A DNA stretch of 64,000 bases from Eutreptiella sp. 'Long Island Sound 2002' (lineage: Eukaryota > Euglenozoa > Euglenophyceae > Eutreptiales > Eutreptiaceae). The position numbers and the translations under genes were made by a program. Positions within the stretch are counted from its first letter, which is position 1, and each line of letters begins with the position of its first letter. The notes beneath the pieces were generated by a model. That model was given only the letters and a program-made list of their open reading frames with translations. It did no database searches and had not been told where the DNA came from. This document shows, piece by piece, positions 35,657 through 46,250 of the stretch. Location of the stretch: the NCBI GenBank assembly GCA_964036045.1, contig OZ038385.1, positions 60,173,919-60,237,918 on the forward strand, read 5' to 3'.

Positions 35657-38600
35657 CCTAGAGACCCAAATTAAATCCAATATTGTTAATTTTGGCCAAA
35701 AATTAATTGATTAAACCAAAGTATGCACTTTTTGTGGGGGGGGGGGGGGGTTAGGGGCGTCGCTTGGGAAAAATTTGGCCCCTACGGGGTGCCTTGTGTG
35801 TGTGTGAACCATTTTATGCCTTGGTGTGGGGGGGGGGGTTCGCCCGTCTTGATGTGTACAAATATTAAAATGGCTCTCCGCTTTAAAATTTGTGATTAAT
35901 TTTTCGTTTAAAATTTGTAAATTTTAAATATTATGCGTCGCCGGGATTAAAATTTAAACCAGCAAAATTTAAACATACTTTCCAAAAATGAAACCTCCCT
36001 ACACAAGCACAAAAAAACATAGAACATACCCTTTAGCCTTTGCGGCTCATGTGCTTGGCCATTCCGGCCACTGTTGCCGTGTTAAACCTCCCGGGAGCCC
36101 GTTTCCGGGTCCCATAGTGCCGGGGTAGCTTGGGTATCGCTTGGGGGGTTAGGTGGGTTGGTGGAGGTATTTGGGTTGGGTTGAGGGTTTTCTTGGGGTC
36201 AGTTGGGGGTTAGCCGGCTTGGTTGGGGGGGGGGGGGGTTGGTGGTGGGCGTCTTGCCCTCGCGCACCTTTTGGAGGTGCGCCTCGGCGGCTTCGGCCGT
36301 GCCGAAGATGAGGTGGCGCTCCACCTCATAGAGCTTGGGGTTGTTTGGGTATCTCAACCAAACAACCCCGCTCTTGCGGTTGTGGACACCGGTGACGGTG
36401 CCCACCTCTACCCCGCCCCCGTATGGGACGTGGGCGGGGGTTCCCACGAGGGGATCGCCCCCCCCCGCCCCTCTCTCCTTCTTCGCCGCCCCCGCTTCTT
36501 TCCCACCCCCCTCCGCCTTTTTCTCTCGCCCCTTCTCTTCAGCTCTTTTGGGGCGGGGACGGCCTTTGATTTTGGGGGGGGGTTCTTGTTGGGGGGGGGG
36601 GGGTGTCTTCGCCGAGGACGTCAAAGAGGAAAAGGCGGGGTTGTCGGACCCGGTGTCCGAGTCCGACTCGAACCACTTCCGCTTTGGGGCGGGGGCGGGG
36701 GCTTTGCCCTTTGTTTTTTTTTTGGGGGGGGGGGATGGTGGTGGTGCTTACCCCCTCCCTTTCTTCCTTCACCTCCCTTCCCCACCACCCATGCCCGCCA
36801 AAGCGCCGCATCCTCACACCCCAACCACCCTACCTCCCCCAAGTGTGCCCACAAAGTGGGCTTGTAGGGCCTCGAGGGGCACCACAGCTCCGCGCACTGG
36901 CGGCCGTGCTGCCACTCCTTCAACGCGCGGAGCACGGCCGGCCCAAGCGCAGGGTCGTGGGCGAGGAGCTTGTGGAGCCCCCATAATCCCACGCTCTGCG
37001 CCCCGTCCTTGTCGCTCCAAACGACACGGACGTGGCGCACATTGTCTCCGCAATCCGCCACGTCTTTGACCTGCAACAAAGTAGGCGGTGGCCGTGGTCC
37101 GGGGGACAAACTACATTTTTTCGACAACTTTTTTTAAATCTTTTGGTTTAATTTCTAACGTTAATTCTGAATTTGGAAGCGGCGATCGAAATTTTATAAA
37201 TGAAACGAAAACTTTTAAACGAAGCGTCCTAAAAATTAAACAAACGCAAACACACGCACATACACACATACCTTTTGAAATTCTAGGCACCCCAGCGCAT
37301 GCAGCACCCCCATCGCTTGCCTGAAGCTCGAGGCAGGGCTGGGGGCCTCCATTGGATCGGCGGCGTTGGTGGTGTTGGCGGTGTTGGCCGCCGGGGGGGC
37401 CGTCCGAGTGACGGCCGCCAAGCCGCGGGTTGTGCGCGACCCGGGCACCAGCCCCTCGTAGGTCTGCTAGGCCGCAGGGTTGTAGGGGGGGGCTGGGCAG
37501 GGACAGCAGGGCAGACCACACCGGTGCAAACTGCACCGACTTGCCCTGCCGCCACTTCTGGCACCAGCCAAGGGCTACCCAATGCTGCAGGCACACCTGA
37601 TAGTGGCCGGTGCCAAACCTGACCCCCCGGGGGTCGGACATCAGGTGGAGGGCCCCTAGGGACCCTAAGCTGATGCGCCAGGGCAGGGGAGACATGGGAC
37701 CACCCGGCAATGGCTGCCAGTGCCAGGCGCCCCCTTTAGCAACATTCCTCCGCCACTCCCCCTTGCCCTCCCCATGTGTCCTAATTGGGCACCTGAAAAG
37801 TCGGTGCATAACCCAGCGAAGGGTGTTATGACCCTTGCTGGGGTCAGAAAAAATTGGCTGGTCTGGCCCACAGCCCTGTTCAAGGACTTGGGCAGACCAA
37901 GGGGCAGCGGCTGCCTTGCGGCAGACCACTGAGTCTTTCCCGAGGGCCTTTTGCAGCCACTCGGGAAGGAGTAAAACAGGGGGTTGGGGGGGGTGCACCT
38001 GGACCTCATCCCCCTCCCCATCCTCATCCCCCTCCCCATCCTCGTCCCCACCCTCTGGCACCACCACCTCCCCCTGCTCTGCCTAAACCCCCCCCCCCTT
38101 GTGACTGGCTGGCCCTCCTCTCCTCCTTTGCCCTCCTCTTCTCCTCCTTATCGCGCCGTCTCCCCTCCTTTTCGCCGCGCCGCTCCTCCTCGAGCCGGCG
38201 CCGCTCCTCAAAGGAGGCGGCGGCGGACGGCTTCTGGAGGAGGTGGAGGAGGTGGAGGAGCTGGAGCTGCTCCCCCAGGGGGTGCTGCACCCTGCTGCAG
38301 CCGGTCCTTCACTTGCCGCATCTGCAAGGCAGAACACATGCAAAATTATCCTGGGTTTTGGTTTCATTTTTAACACTTGAATTTTTTGCTTAAATTTCAA
38401 ATGTTAAGCGACCGCCGGTGTTAAAATTAAATGAAAAACAGCGAGGCCACCGTTAAATTTTAAACGAAAACTGTTGTCTACAAATTAGCTTCATAGGCAA
38501 GCAAACACACGCACACACAAGCAGGTACCACTTTGTCGCACACCTTCTCGAACATCTTCTCCATCAACGCCTTCATTGCGGCGGGGTCCATGGATAGGGC

Positions 38601-40808
38601 TGACAAGAGCTGGGGGTGCAAGGGAAAGGGACATGGGTGGGGGGCTATGGTTAGACATAAGTGTGGCCATTGTACATGGGGCCACCTGGGGGGTTCCTTG
38701 TGTCCTAAGGGGTAGTTCAAATTTCAGAAACCACCATTCCCATACTTGGAAAACTACCTCCGCCTCCCTTTCTAGGGATGTGGCCCCCGGGATCCCCCCC
38801 CCCCCCGGGCCGTGTGATCGTTGTAGGCCCGTTTTAAAATTGCATTTAGGCTTTCTACCACATCCGCACACACCGCCCCCAAACCCACCCCCAAACGTGC
38901 CGCATTAGCCACCGCGGTGGTCACATCCTCCTCCAGGTAGAGGAGGTAGTTGGACTAGCAGGCGGCTTTACAGCAATGTGTACGGTAATACCGCGCAACA
39001 GCAGATGCCCCCAAGTCATTGAGAGGGGGCTTGTCGCTGTACAAGTCTTGAAGGAGATCCCTCATGGCAACAACGGCTTGCTATTCGGGGTCCTCCGGCG
39101 CGTAGGCCAATAGTGGGCCCATCTCCTCCCATGCAAGATAGAGAACCCTGGCCTCCTCCCCATCGGGTGCGGCAGTGGCACCCAGCTTCACCCCCCTGCG
39201 TGCCCGGTACAACAACCGTTCCACGGCCTCCGCATTCTCCTTGGGGAGTGACTCCAGGCGCGCCTCAACAAAAGCGACCTGCAGCCGCCCAATGGCCATG
39301 CAACAATGGAGGATGCAGAGGGAAAACCAACACCAGTCAGCCACGATGTGAGGTTCCGCTATGCACTGCCCATTATCCAAGCTCCGACCCTTTACATGAT
39401 ATTGGCGACAGGCCGCCGCCTCGTTGTCCAAAGTCCGGCGCACGTCCACCCGCAACCACGCCGCCGCCGCCTAGTCCCACACCCCCATATTGTAAATAGA
39501 CCCCACTTGGGGTGATGTGGAGACCCCAATGAGGCGGCGAATAAACGGTTGGTCACCCCCAAGGACCAGCGCAGCAGGCACCCAACAGGATGCCCAACAG
39601 AAACCTTTGCAGTCGTGAATCGACTGCAACACCTACAAAAGAGTGTGTGCATTGATATCCGGGCATCACTTTTTTGTTTAAATTTTAGCATCAAATTTTG
39701 TTCGGCCTAAATCTTAAGCATTTTTTCGCGTTTAAAGGAGGAGCTTTGAAACGAAGTGAGCCGGAATTCAATGCAACACAAAAGCGCCAAGTGCCTGAAG
39801 GTTCATGGCCCAAATAGTGGCCAAAGCGGCCATGTCTTTGTCGCCGCACACGGCCATCCCGATGACCCACAAGTAGGCGGGTGTGCGGCCCCGTTTGCCG
39901 TGGTTGAGGAGCCCAATGGACAATTGGGTCCAACTCCCACCGGCACACGGGTAGGCATCCCCGCGCACAATAAACGTGAGGGGTCGGTCCCAATCAATGG
40001 TGTCCACTAGCGGTGGACGCGATTGAATGTAGCAGGCCCATGACTGCACGGGCCAACTGCGGCCAGCAGCGGGTGGGTCGTCCACGTTCACGGGGGCCGC
40101 AACTCTAGCGGCTTAGCCATATCCTTCCATGTGTCCAAGAAGGCTTGCCGCGTTGGGATGGGGCGGGGGAAAGTGTGGCCGGTAGCCCTCGGTAGCCCTC
40201 GCCGGGTCATGAACTCGGAGAGGTGGCGGAACCCCGTCTTTGGGACATTGAGGTCCATGAGGAGCCCAACAAAATCGGGCGCACGAAAAAGGAAGGAGGC
40301 GTATTGTTTCACCGCCTCCACTTGCTTAGTACGAATAAGGGAGGGGTAGCCAACCTCCATGGCATCGGACCATCGGGCCCGGGCCAAGGGAGATGAAGCC
40401 ACCCACTCACCAAGGAGTTGGGAGACCAAAGGGTCCCGCAAACTCTTGGCTCCACTCAAATGCACAAGCGTCATGCTAAGCTCGAGAATAGTGTCTCGAG
40501 GGAAAGGCATAACAAGTGCTACACAAGAGAAATGGGGGTATGGAGTGGGGTTGGCGGTGGGAACAAAGATGAGGACTAAGCCTTAGGCAATCCAACATCT
40601 CTCTACACACCCATTGGGCAACATTGTACCACATTAAACCGCCTGAAGACCCTAGCATACGCATGCAATTAACGGCAAAAATACTTTAAAATCTAGAAAA
40701 AACTAGGTATTCTCGTTGAACACGTTAAATTATCGGTTTAACATTTAACACCTTTAAAAAATCAAAATTGAAAATTTTACATAGTGGATTTAACATAGGT
40801 CTCTAGGG
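35657..40808 (-). mobile_element. 5.15-kb DNA transposon with CCCTAGAGACC inverted ends
   Basis: The left end reads ccctagagacc at 35657-35667, and the right end is its reverse complement at 40798-40808. Similarity continues inward for about 30 bp (ttaaatcca shared). Both flanks show TG (…cccacttg and tgcgtatgg…). Deleting the element plus one TG fuses recombinase codons LALAIR and KWAEG in frame, strong evidence for the borders and a 2-bp target duplication. Inside is one multi-exon transposase-like gene on the minus strand with AT-rich introns. PiggyBac ends can also start CCCTAG, but TTAA flanks are missing. Confidence 0.8.
36199..40529 (-). pseudogene. Multi-exon transposase-like gene of unrecognised family
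   Basis: GC-rich exons alternate with AT-rich introns: clear introns at 37071-37271 (gtatgtgt...ttgcag), 38322-about 38528 (gtacct...cttgcag), about 38610-38760 (acceptor cacccccag) and about 39640-39745. Conserved-looking blocks in order: DTILELSMTLVHLSGAK; TFIVRGDAYPCAGGSWTQLS; RTPAYLWVIGMAVCGDKDMA; VVESLNAILKRAYNDHTARG; EVVFQVWEWWFLKFELPL; a coiled charged helix (EERRRLEEERRGEKEGRRRD); VRHVRVVWSDKDGAQSVGLW; and a C-terminal chromo/Tudor-like piece GVHNRKSGVVWLRYPNN. Asp residues in VRGDAYP and VCGDKDM could be catalytic. Lesions: a shift in CGGCCCCC near 40095, a shift in the G-run near 38800, and in-frame TAG at about 39471, 39082 and 38957. I know no named family for it. Confidence 0.6.
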
Positions 40809-42122
40809 TGCGTATGGCCAGGGCAAGCGGATGCTGCAGGTCGTCTGCCCACCCGAGGTCGGACGTTGGCGCCGGCCCACCGTAAGACGAGCGCCCCTTC
40901 TGGGTCGGGTCTTCGCCTCGCCGGGACTCTGCGTCTTCACCGTGCCGGTCGTCTTCACTGCGGTTGTCAACCCCACCCCGCTAGGGTTCTGCACCCGCAC
41001 TTCTGGAGGCTCCCCCCCCTTCCCCCCCCCCCCGCATGGGCGGGCAGGAGGTGCTGGGGCGGCTGCTTGGGTTGCCCCTGGGAGGGCGCGCATCTAGACG
41101 CCGAGACGGGGCACGGACGTGCCATTGCCTAATGATAGTGTCTACAGCACTGACACGGTTAAGGGGGAGGGGCCGTGGCATCATAAGTGCGGCCTGTGGT
41201 GCGGGCACTGTACAGGTACTGCCCGTGATGCATGGAGAAGCCGTCCTGGGAACCCTATTGCCAGCGGCCCTGGGGGCGCGAAGATCCACAATCCCAGGCC
41301 CAATGGCCGAAGTTCCCGCAGCGGAAATAGGGCCCAGCCTGCTGGCTCTGGTGCAGGGCCTGTGGATCCGTGGGCTGTACCCGGGGTGCGGGAGTGCATT
41401 CCCTGTAGAGGATCCGCCACATCTCCACCGCCATTGTGCGCCCAGCTGCATCTGGATCGTCACTGGTCAGGTGCTTCTTCAGTGCCTCTGCGACGTCCCG
41501 CTGCCAGGCCCAGCGGATCTGGGCAGGTTGTATCCGCTCCAGCTCTCCCAGGGACAGGGCGGGTACCTTCGGCATCTAGAGTTCCCGAATGCGGTCTGCT
41601 AGCCGGCGTATCTCCTCGTGGACAGGGTCCTCCTGTGGCCGCTCGCGTTGCTGCGGGTCCTCCTGCTTGCGGCCTCGATGCGCCGGGACCGTAGCTGGGC
41701 TGCCCCTGCACAGTGCGCCGCTTCCGCGCCCCAACCGCGACGTCCAACACGTAGGGCTCGGCCTTCTCGTCCATGGCCATGTGGGCGAGGGCAGTGGTCT
41801 GGTCCATGTCCGGAGCAGCCCACTGGCACATACGGTCAACGCCCGCGACGGACAGGCCCTGCTGCATGACCTGCATCTGGAAGTTGGCCGCCATTACCCC
41901 AATGTCCTCGGCCTCCATAAATCTCATGGCAATGGACCCGGCAATGTTTCGCCAGTGCGCCCAGCTTGCATACTCCGGCGTCGCGGCATCGGGCATGCCG
42001 CCGTCACCCTCAGACGCCATACGCGGGCACTTCGGCTCCAGACCCGCTATGCGGCCATCAAACCCCTCGTCCTCCACATGGCTTGATGGCACATGACTTG
42101 ATGGCACTGCTCTAGAAGACAT
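40809..42122 (-). pseudogene. gag: Gag of the YR retrotransposon
   Basis: ATG 42122 lies four bases inside repeat A1. The first 140 residues (MSSRAVPSSH, then HWRNIAGSIAMRFMEAEDIG and QTTALAHMAMDEKAEPYVLD) look like a helical Gag body. A frameshift near 41690 and a TAG directly before Met 41575 break it. The next part (ELERIQPAQIRWAWQRDVAE, then MWRILYRE) ends in a zinc knuckle YFRCGNFGHWAWDC, where the first Cys is replaced by Tyr (TAT for TGT). Beyond 41255 the frames are Gly/Pro-rich and lead into the recombinase N-terminus, which is cut at 40808 by the DNA transposon. Confidence 0.65.
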
Positions 42123-42125
42123 TTT

Positions 42126-42212
42126 GAAGTCAAACGACCCCCGCTAAAGAACATCAACTGCCAGGAACAAAGGTGATAATGCAAGGGGAGACTCACTGAG
42201 GGGGGGGGGGGG
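42126..42212 (-). repeat. 5' direct repeat A1 of the YR retrotransposon
   Basis: Same orientation and about 94% match to A2 at 30959-31040. It ends in a G-run, after which the 'ggcctgggcttcatgggcc' host repeat starts. Confidence 0.85.
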
Positions 42213-42529
42213 TCCGGCCTGGGCTTCATGGGCCCAGTGGCCACTGTGTGGATCCCCATGAGAGCTCGAGAACTCCTATTGTCACCAAAATGATCACCCA
42301 AACCCATCCCACAGGTGACGAAAAGGTTTCCCCAATTTGCGAAAAACTTGCAAGTGCCTTTCGTGGGGCCACATCGATATATTGGCGGAAGGTATCCGCC
42401 ACCAATATGGGGTGGCCCCAGAGGAAAAGTGCCGGCGCGCCATCCTCGCCCTGCACACCAGGAGCAGAAATTGTCCATGCGGACGTTCTGTCATGTCACC
42501 TGCAGCCACAGACGAGGGGTCGGTGTGGT

Positions 42530-42765
42530 GCCCTGTAACGCGGCGACCCCAGCGCCACCACCTAGGTGTCGTTCGCATACCCGGAAAACCCCAAAGCCGC
42601 ATTGCCGGCTCCCTGGTCATCCAACACGGGGGAGCCCCCCTCTTCGAGCTCCTCCGGGTCCACGTCAGTGAACAGACCTCCCACTTCCAGATAATGGTGA
42701 GGACATTCACCAAGATGACGGACAAGGGGCGGCCTTGCAGAATCCCCTGGGCAACCGGGCTTTCA
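42530..42765 (-). pseudogene. LINE-type reverse transcriptase fragment, motifs B and C
   Basis: The minus-strand frame reads GILQGRPLSVIL, the usual motif B 'QG.P.S', and another frame of the same segment reads FSGYANDT, a damaged YADD motif C with Asn for the first Asp. A frameshift separates them and a TAG follows at once. Part of a dead non-LTR retrotransposon; see the motif A fragment at 45450-45765. Confidence 0.55.
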
Positions 42766-42891
42766 AGTGAGGGAGGGGGGGCGGGGGTTGATAGAGCCCC
42801 CTAGCTAGACCCCCCCGAAAAGGCTCAATTGACAGGACCCCCAAGTCACCTCGCAGAGGTTGTTAGATCAAAGCCAGGCAGGCATGTACAG

Positions 42892-43465
42892 GGGAAAACG
42901 CCACATACCCCCCATTTTGGGCCTTTTTGGGCCTATTCGCGTACCCTACCCCAAGGGGTTGAATCGTTTGTTTAACCCCTTGTAAAATTGTTTCGTCCAA
43001 TAAATGCATTCTCCAATGAGTTTTTGGTCTGGACCCCCCCAGACCCCCCCACTTGAAACCCACTTTTTTGAGGTTTTCGAGGGAGGGGTGGGGGGGCAGG
43101 GGGGGGTAAAAATGACCCCCCTTTTTTGGGTCGAGAATCATGAATATTTTGGTTTTTTTTATTTTGAGCCGAAAAAGTGTTTCCGGGTCCCGACTCCATG
43201 GGGTTTGTATGGGGCGGAGTGGGACGAGCGCTTATGCACTTTATGCACTTTTCAGCCATTTTTGTTATGTTGGCGGTTTTGGTGACCTTGATGACCCCGT
43301 GGTACCCACTCTGAGGGGTGTGAGTGGGGATGTTGTGACAACATATGCCTACTAGGATACAAAAGGACGTTTTTTGCAGTCTCTAGCCTTGCTGAGAGCC
43401 GGTCAAAACCCGTGCCAAAGACGCGAAATGACTGTTTCTACCAATAATGGCCTAGTGAATGGGCC
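42892..43465 (+). repeat. ~0.6-kb module duplicated at 54704-55310
   Basis: From ggggaaaacgccacatacc to gtttctaccaataatggcc the two segments are nearly identical apart from G-run and T-run lengths. In both places the module is followed by the ~200-bp G-tract array, so the unit duplicated was module plus array. Confidence 0.9.
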
Positions 43466-44240
43466 CATGCAAAACATGCAGTTTTTCACCTTAGGCAGCT
43501 CAAAAATCGAAGTTTTCCAAACTTATTTGTTTGATATTGTAATCACCTAAAGTGACCATCCACGGTATGTAAAGCATGTTTTAGCCGGTATTTACGTGTT
43601 TTTCACCTTATTCGGGTAGTGGGCGCGGTGGGGGGAGGGGGGGGGTCCCAAAGGATTGGTACACAACCTGCTAATGCAGTTTTCCACCTTGGGCAGCTCA
43701 AAAATCGAAGTTTTCGAAACTTATTGTTTTGATATTGTAATCACGTAAAATGACCATCCAAGGTATGTGAAGCATGTGTTAGGACGTATGTGTTTTTCAC
43801 CCTATTTGGGTATTGGGCGCGGGGGGGGGGGGGTCCCAACACCCTGCTCATGCAGTTTTTCACCCTGGGTAGCTCAAAAATCGAAGTTTTCGAAGCTTGT
43901 TTTCTTGATACCGTGACCACCTAAAATGATCATCCATATGTAAAGCATGTTTTAGGCCGTATGTATGTGTTTTTCACCCTATTTGGATATTGGGTGTGTT
44001 GGGGGGGGGGTCTCCCAAGGGATTGGTACACAACATGCTTGTGCAGCTTTTCACCCTGGGCAGCTCAAAAATTGAAGATTCCGAAACTTGTTTTTTTGAT
44101 ACCGTGATCACCTATAATAACCAATCAAGGTATGTAAAGCATGTTTTAGCCCATATTTATGTAGTTTTTGCCCTATCTTGGGTGTGTGTTGCTTGGCGCA
44201 GATTCTCTACGAGGTGGACTTGCCGAAGGCAATAGATTTT
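43466..44240. repeat. ~190-bp tandem array punctuated by G-runs, four copies
   Basis: Each unit: cagtttttcacc, gggcagctcaaaaatcgaag, gatcacctaaaatgaccatcc, aggtatgtaaagcatg, tttttcaccctatttggg, a G-run of 8-14, then tcccaaaggattggtacacaac. A lone unit lies at 44930-45130 and six more at 55310-56480. Confidence 0.9.
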
Positions 44241-44399
44241 TTTTGGCCATTTTTGGTGCCCAAAAACATTTTCGGCGCCTTTAGTGCCAGTGTTCATAAT
44301 AATTGATCTATGGTGTCGGTCAATTGAGCCCTTTTCCCACCCCCCCCCCCAGTTTTGGGGGGCTCAATTGACCCCCCCCTTCCCCACTTGAAACCCCGC

Positions 44400-44530
44400 C
44401 CACTTGAAAACCCAGTATGCCCATTGGCGGTGGACCACCGGCACCTCACTGGCCACGTTGAACACCTGGCGGAGTGCTCATACATACATGGCCCAGAGCA
44501 CGTGGCACGTGCCTTGGTCAGGGGGTGCCG
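44400..44530 (-). pseudogene. Small LINE RT fragment
   Basis: Minus-strand reading contains DQGTCHVLWAMYV and HRQWAYWVF, matching DQGRCHVLWAMYE and HQWAYWVF of the 45450-45765 fragment. A second broken copy of the same RT segment. Confidence 0.45.
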
Positions 44531-44699
44531 TAATGGAAAAAAAGAAGTCACAGTGTCCAATACGCCCTACGATGGCAGTCGGTGGGTAACCGATGGCGGT
44601 TGGTGGGTAACCAATGGCGGTTGGTGGGTAGCCGCTGGGGTAACATGCGGACATAAACCAGACCAACAAAAAAAAGAAGCCAAACACAATCCTGGGGGT

Positions 44700-44900
44700 A
44701 ACATGCAGACATAAAAAAGACCAAAAAAGTGAAGCCAAAAAGATTGCACACACTGGGAATTGAACCTAAGACCCTCAGTATTGGAGTCTAATACAACTAC
44801 CAACTAAGGTACCTCAGGATCCGGTGTTTCTCCACCATCAGAGAGTGCATGCCATAGTAAGAAAAAAAAGGGTGAGCGTCCTTATGGCACCCCCTGGCCC
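44700..44900 (-). repeat. SINE-like repeat, copy 2
   Basis: tRNA-like head on the minus strand (A box taccttagttggtagttg, B box aggttcaattcc) with the same A-rich and 'aaaaaagggtgagcgtc' flanks as the copy at 19070-19275. Confidence 0.6.
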
Positions 44901-44929
44901 TTGTCCTTGGGTGCGGGGGGGGGGGGGGT

Positions 44930-45130
44930 CAAACGCGATTTGTACACAACCGGCTTATGCAATTTTCACCATGGGCAGCTCAAAAATCGAAGTTTCCGAG
45001 ACTTTATTTTTTTGATATTGTGATCACCGAAAATGACCATCCAAGATATGTAAAGCATGTTTTAGGACGCATTTATGTAGTTTTCCCCCCTGTTTGGGTG
45101 TGTGTTGCTTGGGGTAGATTCTTTGCGAGG
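44930..45130. repeat. Lone unit of the G-tract array
   Basis: One unit of the ~190-bp repeat of 43466-44240, preceded by a G-run and followed by cttgccgaaggcaatag, as at 44220 and 56490. Confidence 0.85.
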
Positions 45131-45449
45131 TGGACTTGCCGAAGGCAATAGACTTCCTGACGAGACTGACCCCAGGGCCTCGGGGGTGACCCAGACCCAA
45201 AAATCGGCAAAAAATGAAAATGGGATTGTTGGAATCAGTGCATCAAGGGGGTTCAGAAAAGTCATCATTTGCCAGACATTTGGTGAAAATTTTTTTGACC
45301 ATTTTTAATGCTCAAAAATTTTTTCGGCACCTTTAGCGCCAGTGTTCAAAATAATTGATTTATGGTACCGGTCAATTGAGCCCTTTTCCCAACCCTGCCC
45401 CCCCCCCCCCCCCAGTTTTGGGGGGCTCAATTGAACCCCCCCCCCCCCA

Positions 45450-45765
45450 CTTGAAAACCCGCCCACTTGAAAACCCAGTATGCCCATTGGTGGCGGACCA
45501 CCAGAACCTCAGGGCACTGACCCCGTTGAACACCTGGCGGAGTGCTCATACATGGCCCAGAGCACGTGGCACCTGCCCTGGTCCCGGCCCAGCTCCAACG
45601 CCAGGGTGAGGACAACTGCTGGGGGATGAGATTGAAACCCTTAACGTAGTCGATGCTCGTCCCCGGTACCGCCTAGCGCTTCAGTTAGGACACCTGCGTC
45701 ACCGCCGCGCCATCCATGGCACTTGGCGCTGGCCGGAAGCCGAACTTACTGTAAACAACAGCAAT
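45450..45765 (-). pseudogene. LINE-type reverse transcriptase fragment, motif A region
   Basis: Minus-strand readings: KFGFRPAPSAMDGAAVTQ (the usual 'GFR.g.st.da' block before motif A), TSIDYVKGFNLIP (motif A, catalytic Asp), then ALELGRDQGRCHVLWAMYE. Stops and a frameshift interrupt it. Motifs B and C would follow and are found, displaced, at 42530-42765. Confidence 0.6.
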
Positions 45766-46250
45766 TTCGGGTCTTTCAGGGGCTCCATGGCCTGGGCTTC
45801 ATGGGCCTGGCGGCCAGTATGTGGGTCCCCATGGGTGCTAGAGTACCCGTAATGTCACAAAATAATCACCCAAACCCATCCCACAGGTGACAGAAAGAGT
45901 TCAGAAACAAAGCAAATCATCGAAAATTGTCACGTGCCAATAAAGAGCCTAAACAACAGCAATTTTGGACCTTTCCGGGGGCCCATGGCCCAGGCTACAT
46001 GGGCCTAGCGGCCACTACATGGGTCCCTATGGGTGCTGTATTGTCACCTGTATTGTCACCCAAAGGCATCCCACAGGCGACAGAAAGAGTTCAGGAAAAA
46101 ATCAAGTTTTCGAAAATTCTCAGGTGCCACTAAACAACCCAAAAAACAGCAATTTTGGGGCTTTCCACTGAGCCCATGGCCCAGGCTACATGGGCCTAGC
46201 GGTCACTACGTGGGTCCCCATGGGTGATAGAGTACCAATATTGTCACCCC
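45753..46250. repeat. ~190-bp tandem repeat, three copies
   Basis: Units start at aacaacagcaattt (about 45755, 45952, 46145) and contain cccatggcccaggctacatgg, gcctagcggccactac and cccacaggtgacagaaagag. Partial copies flank the YR retrotransposon (about 30660-30741 and 42213-42350), marking its insertion site. Confidence 0.85.

Larger units (their letters stand above)
30742..42212 (-). mobile_element. Tyrosine-recombinase retrotransposon with split direct repeats
   Basis: Reading the minus strand: repeat A1 (42212-42126), Gag ATG at 42122, Gag with zinc knuckle, tyrosine recombinase, reverse transcriptase/RNase H ending at 31730, then B1 (31253-31107), A2 (31040-30959) and B2 (30900-30742). 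The A1 ... B1-A2-B2 pattern is the split-direct-repeat signature of PAT/Ngaro-type elements, which circularise and integrate with a tyrosine recombinase and make no target duplication. Removing two later insertions (35657-40808 and about 34761-35582) leaves about 5.5 kb, a normal size. Recombinase lies between Gag and RT, whereas it is usually last in Ngaro and DIRS elements. All ORFs are broken, so the copy is dead. It sits in a member of the ~190-bp 'catgggcctagcggcc' repeat family. Confidence 0.8.

Noticed and set aside
35657-40808. PiggyBac assignment from the CCCTAG end
   Set aside because: Flanks are TG rather than TTAA, and the encoded protein lacks PiggyBac blocks.
5870-44815. Functional tRNA genes
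   Set aside because: Candidates have good B boxes, but anticodon or acceptor arms are irregular, and at least two are clearly parts of a dispersed repeat.
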